From a virus, in the IMG/VR virus record IMGVR_UViG_3300032217_000462, positions 1-64,000 of that record: 64,000 nt of DNA; one strand, 5' to 3'. Made by a program: the position numbers and the translations under genes. This document shows positions 62,474 through 64,000 of the stretch, piece by piece; position 1 is the stretch's first letter, and the number at the start of each line of letters is the position of its first letter. The notes under the pieces were generated by a model. That model saw nothing but the letters and a program-made list of their open reading frames with translations, had not been told where the DNA came from and did not search any database.

Positions 62474-62913
62474 TATTTTAGCGTTGAACGTAACATCCAT
62501 GAATGCTTGCGATGAGCGTTTTGACGATCAGCCAAGAAATTTGCTAAGCCGTAATCACCCAAATCTTCAGCTGCAACGTACGCAGCGCGAAACATCTCAC
62601 ACATTAGATCTGAATCTGCTAAAAGTTCTTGGGTCATTTGCATGCCGTTGGGTACTTCTAGTTGACACTCAACTTGTGAAATATCATCAAGTGTTTCAAA
62701 AGCAGCAGGTGCGTAAATACGCAGTGCACGTAGCTCTTCAGCAAATGTATCAATCGAACCATATACTTCAGCATAAATGTTACCAAACAGTTCATGATAC
62801 TGTGGGAACAAACTGCCTTCAACATTCCAGTGAAAATTGGCGGCTTTCAAAAAGAAGCTAAACTCACTGGCAAACGCCGATTTAAGCATTGCTTCATATT
62901 CTGTTTTATCCAT
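62473..62913 (-). CDS. Dps/ferritin-like protein
   Basis: A 146-residue helical protein of the Dps-like ferritin superfamily. Residues H28, H40, D55 and E59 have the same spacing as the E. coli Dps ferroxidase residues H51, H63, D78 and E82. The signature NFHWNVEG is around 26-33. The fifth ligand (D67 in E. coli) is replaced by G44. The protein could store or detoxify iron, bind DNA or be a packaged head protein. I use ATG 62913 with GGAG; an upstream in-frame ATG (62946) lies next to the promoter. A promoter is 43 bases upstream; terminase precedes it. Confidence 0.8.
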   Translation of the reverse strand: MDKTEYEAMLKSAFASEFSFFLKAANFHWNVEGSLFPQYHELFGNIYAEVYGSIDTFAEELRALRIYAPAAFETLDDISQVECQLEVPNGMQMTQELLADSDLMCEMFRAAYVAAEDLGDYGLANFLADRQNAHRKHSWMLRSTLK

Positions 62914-62955
62914 TTTTATCTCCAAGTGGGACAAAATGCACCACAATTACCTAGT

Positions 62956-62984
62956 ATTATAGCAGAACAGCAACAAAAAGTCAA
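62956..62984 (-). promoter_or_regulatory. Sigma70-type promoter for the Dps-like gene and head operon
   Basis: Read leftward: -35 TTGACT (62984-62979, one mismatch to consensus), a 17-base spacer and -10 TATAAT (62961-62956), with TGC forming an extended -10. The start is expected near 62949, just upstream of the Dps-like ATG at 62913. It lies 20 bases beyond the terminase stop. It is the first promoter seen for head genes. Confidence 0.82.
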
Positions 62985-63004
62985 TGTTAAAATTTTTTGT
63001 GGCA

Positions 63005-64000
63005 TTAAACAGTATAGGTGTACAGCGCATACCGGACGGCATCAGCCATGTGACTATATTGGTCATGCAATGGGCGTTCACGTTGGAGCCCCTCACGTTG
63101 ATCCCAGCGATACTGGTCAAACATAGATCGTACATTCGTACAATGCGGGGCAACCTTTAGTCGACCTTGTTGTAACAAAGTCTGCACATACGCAATGCCG
63201 GGTAAGACATCTTTTTTGGCTTTGGTGGTTGAAATGTTGTATAAGTAGGCAAGGTCACTAGCAAACTGTGCAGCCGCACTATCAATAAAAGTTACTTCAA
63301 CACCATGCTTTTGATTCATTTCAGTAAATGCAGCTGCATGCTGCTCAGTGGTTTGCTCGGACTTTAAGTATTCGTCGACAATAAAAAAGCAATCGCGGTT
63401 CCAATCGTATACGATAGCACAATAAGCAGTAGCATCTCGGTAGCCAGGGTCGCACCCAGCAAACGCCTCACCTTTGAGGTCTTCAGGAATTTCACAAATA
63501 TCATCTTCTTTTAATGCATAAATCTGACCCTCAAACACAGTAAATGAGGCCAGGTATTCTTGTTCAAATTCGGCTTTTGACATAGAACGTCGCGCTTCGG
63601 CAACATCCGATTCAGCCATTCGAGTATTTTCGGTGTAATCAGCTTGTAAGCTAATCCACTCGGGGAAATTGTCATCAAATCCACGATTATAAAATTGACT
63701 AAACCAGTTGTTACGACCACGTGGGGTTGAAATAAAAATGGCTTTGGCTTGTGGCTTGTCCAGTGTAGGTCGTAGGGCAACATTAAAGGCAGCTTCGCCG
63801 CCTTCACCTAGTGCAGCTTCGTCAAATATGATTAAGTCATACGATCGACCAACAGTACTATCAACGGTACCAAGAGAACCCATACGAATGGTAGAACCGT
63901 TGCTGAGTTCGATAATTTTGTCTTGGAGATTGTCGCGAGCCACTTCGAGGTCGAAGTGTTTGATGAGTTTGCGTTGGAGTTCAAATGATATGGAACTAAG
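63005..64000 (-). CDS. Terminase large subunit, 5'-truncated by the window edge
   Basis: The frame is open to position 64000, so the N-terminal Walker A part is outside; 332 residues are visible. The Walker B acids are present in SYDLIIFDEAALGEGG, followed by IFISTPRGRNN as the coupling motif. The nuclease domain shows AGCDPGYRDATAYC, VTFIDSAAAQFASDL and a closing HMADAVRYALY, consistent with the RNase H-like fold and its acidic residues. A GTG at 63943 would begin the Met-like frame but is internal. It motors DNA into the capsid and cuts it. Only the C-terminal two-thirds or so can be annotated. Confidence 0.93.
   Translation of the reverse strand, partial: LSSISFELQRKLIKHFDLEVARDNLQDKIIELSNGSTIRMGSLGTVDSTVGRSYDLIIFDEAALGEGGEAAFNVALRPTLDKPQAKAIFISTPRGRNNWFSQFYNRGFDDNFPEWISLQADYTENTRMAESDVAEARRSMSKAEFEQEYLASFTVFEGQIYALKEDDICEIPEDLKGEAFAGCDPGYRDATAYCAIVYDWNRDCFFIVDEYLKSEQTTEQHAAAFTEMNQKHGVEVTFIDSAAAQFASDLAYLYNISTTKAKKDVLPGIAYVQTLLQQGRLKVAPHCTNVRSMFDQYRWDQREGLQRERPLHDQYSHMADAVRYALYTYTV

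Noticed and set aside
1-64000. tRNA genes, insertion sequences, attachment sites, integrase or lysogeny regulators.
   Set aside because: No gap is large enough or shows cloverleaf-like pairing, and no recombinase or repressor motif was found, so none is reported.

Overview
The window is part of the genome of a tailed double-stranded DNA phage with a lambda/HK97-type siphovirus body plan. The sequence is AT-rich by eye. A Gram-negative host is implied by an embedded i-spanin/o-spanin pair, a GH19 endolysin and several signal peptides. The five promoters I find are near-perfect sigma70 consensus sites, so the host RNA polymerase probably reads them. I see no integrase, repressor, CRISPR array, insertion sequence or tRNA gene. 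The host genus cannot be read from the sequence.

Left arm, + strand, 1-8075 (DNA metabolism): a 5'-truncated unknown gene, a gp32-like single-strand DNA-binding protein, an SbcD/SbcC (gp47/gp46-like) nuclease pair, a small Pro-rich protein, a PD-(D/E)XK resolvase-like nuclease, then a new promoter followed by a 5'-3' exonuclease, dUTPase, a monomeric B12-dependent (class II) ribonucleotide reductase and a small conserved protein. A bidirectional terminator at 8078-8118 separates this arm from everything to the right.

Right arm, - strand, 64000 down to 8117 (virion and lysis). In transcription order: terminase large subunit (cut by the window edge), a Dps-like ferroxidase-type protein, HNH nuclease, portal, a protease-scaffold-capsid fusion, neck proteins, tail terminator, major tail protein, tail chaperones G and G-T joined by a programmed -1 frameshift, tape measure, M- and L-like tail-tip proteins, a K-I-J fusion and a 1669-residue central fiber. 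A terminator immediately followed by a promoter (38393-38459) then starts a ~24 kb island of fiber and adhesin genes (38269 to 14107). It includes a 2026-residue collagen-like fiber, three glycine-rich adhesins and several small proteins with a shared N-terminal motif. After it come a glycosyltransferase, the lysis cassette with many small membrane or secreted proteins, and finally PhoH with its own promoter.

Four short reading frames fit tightly into gaps between annotated genes: 10425-10472, 10869-10982, 11607-11753 and 16284-16424. The strongest second-look items are the complete -1 frameshift signal (GGGAAAC, 8-nt spacer, hairpin) in the tail chaperone genes, the Dps-like gene with an intact ferroxidase residue pattern and its own promoter in the packaging region, the K-I-J and protease-capsid fusions, the modular adhesin island, and two intergenic regions with mutually exclusive hairpins.
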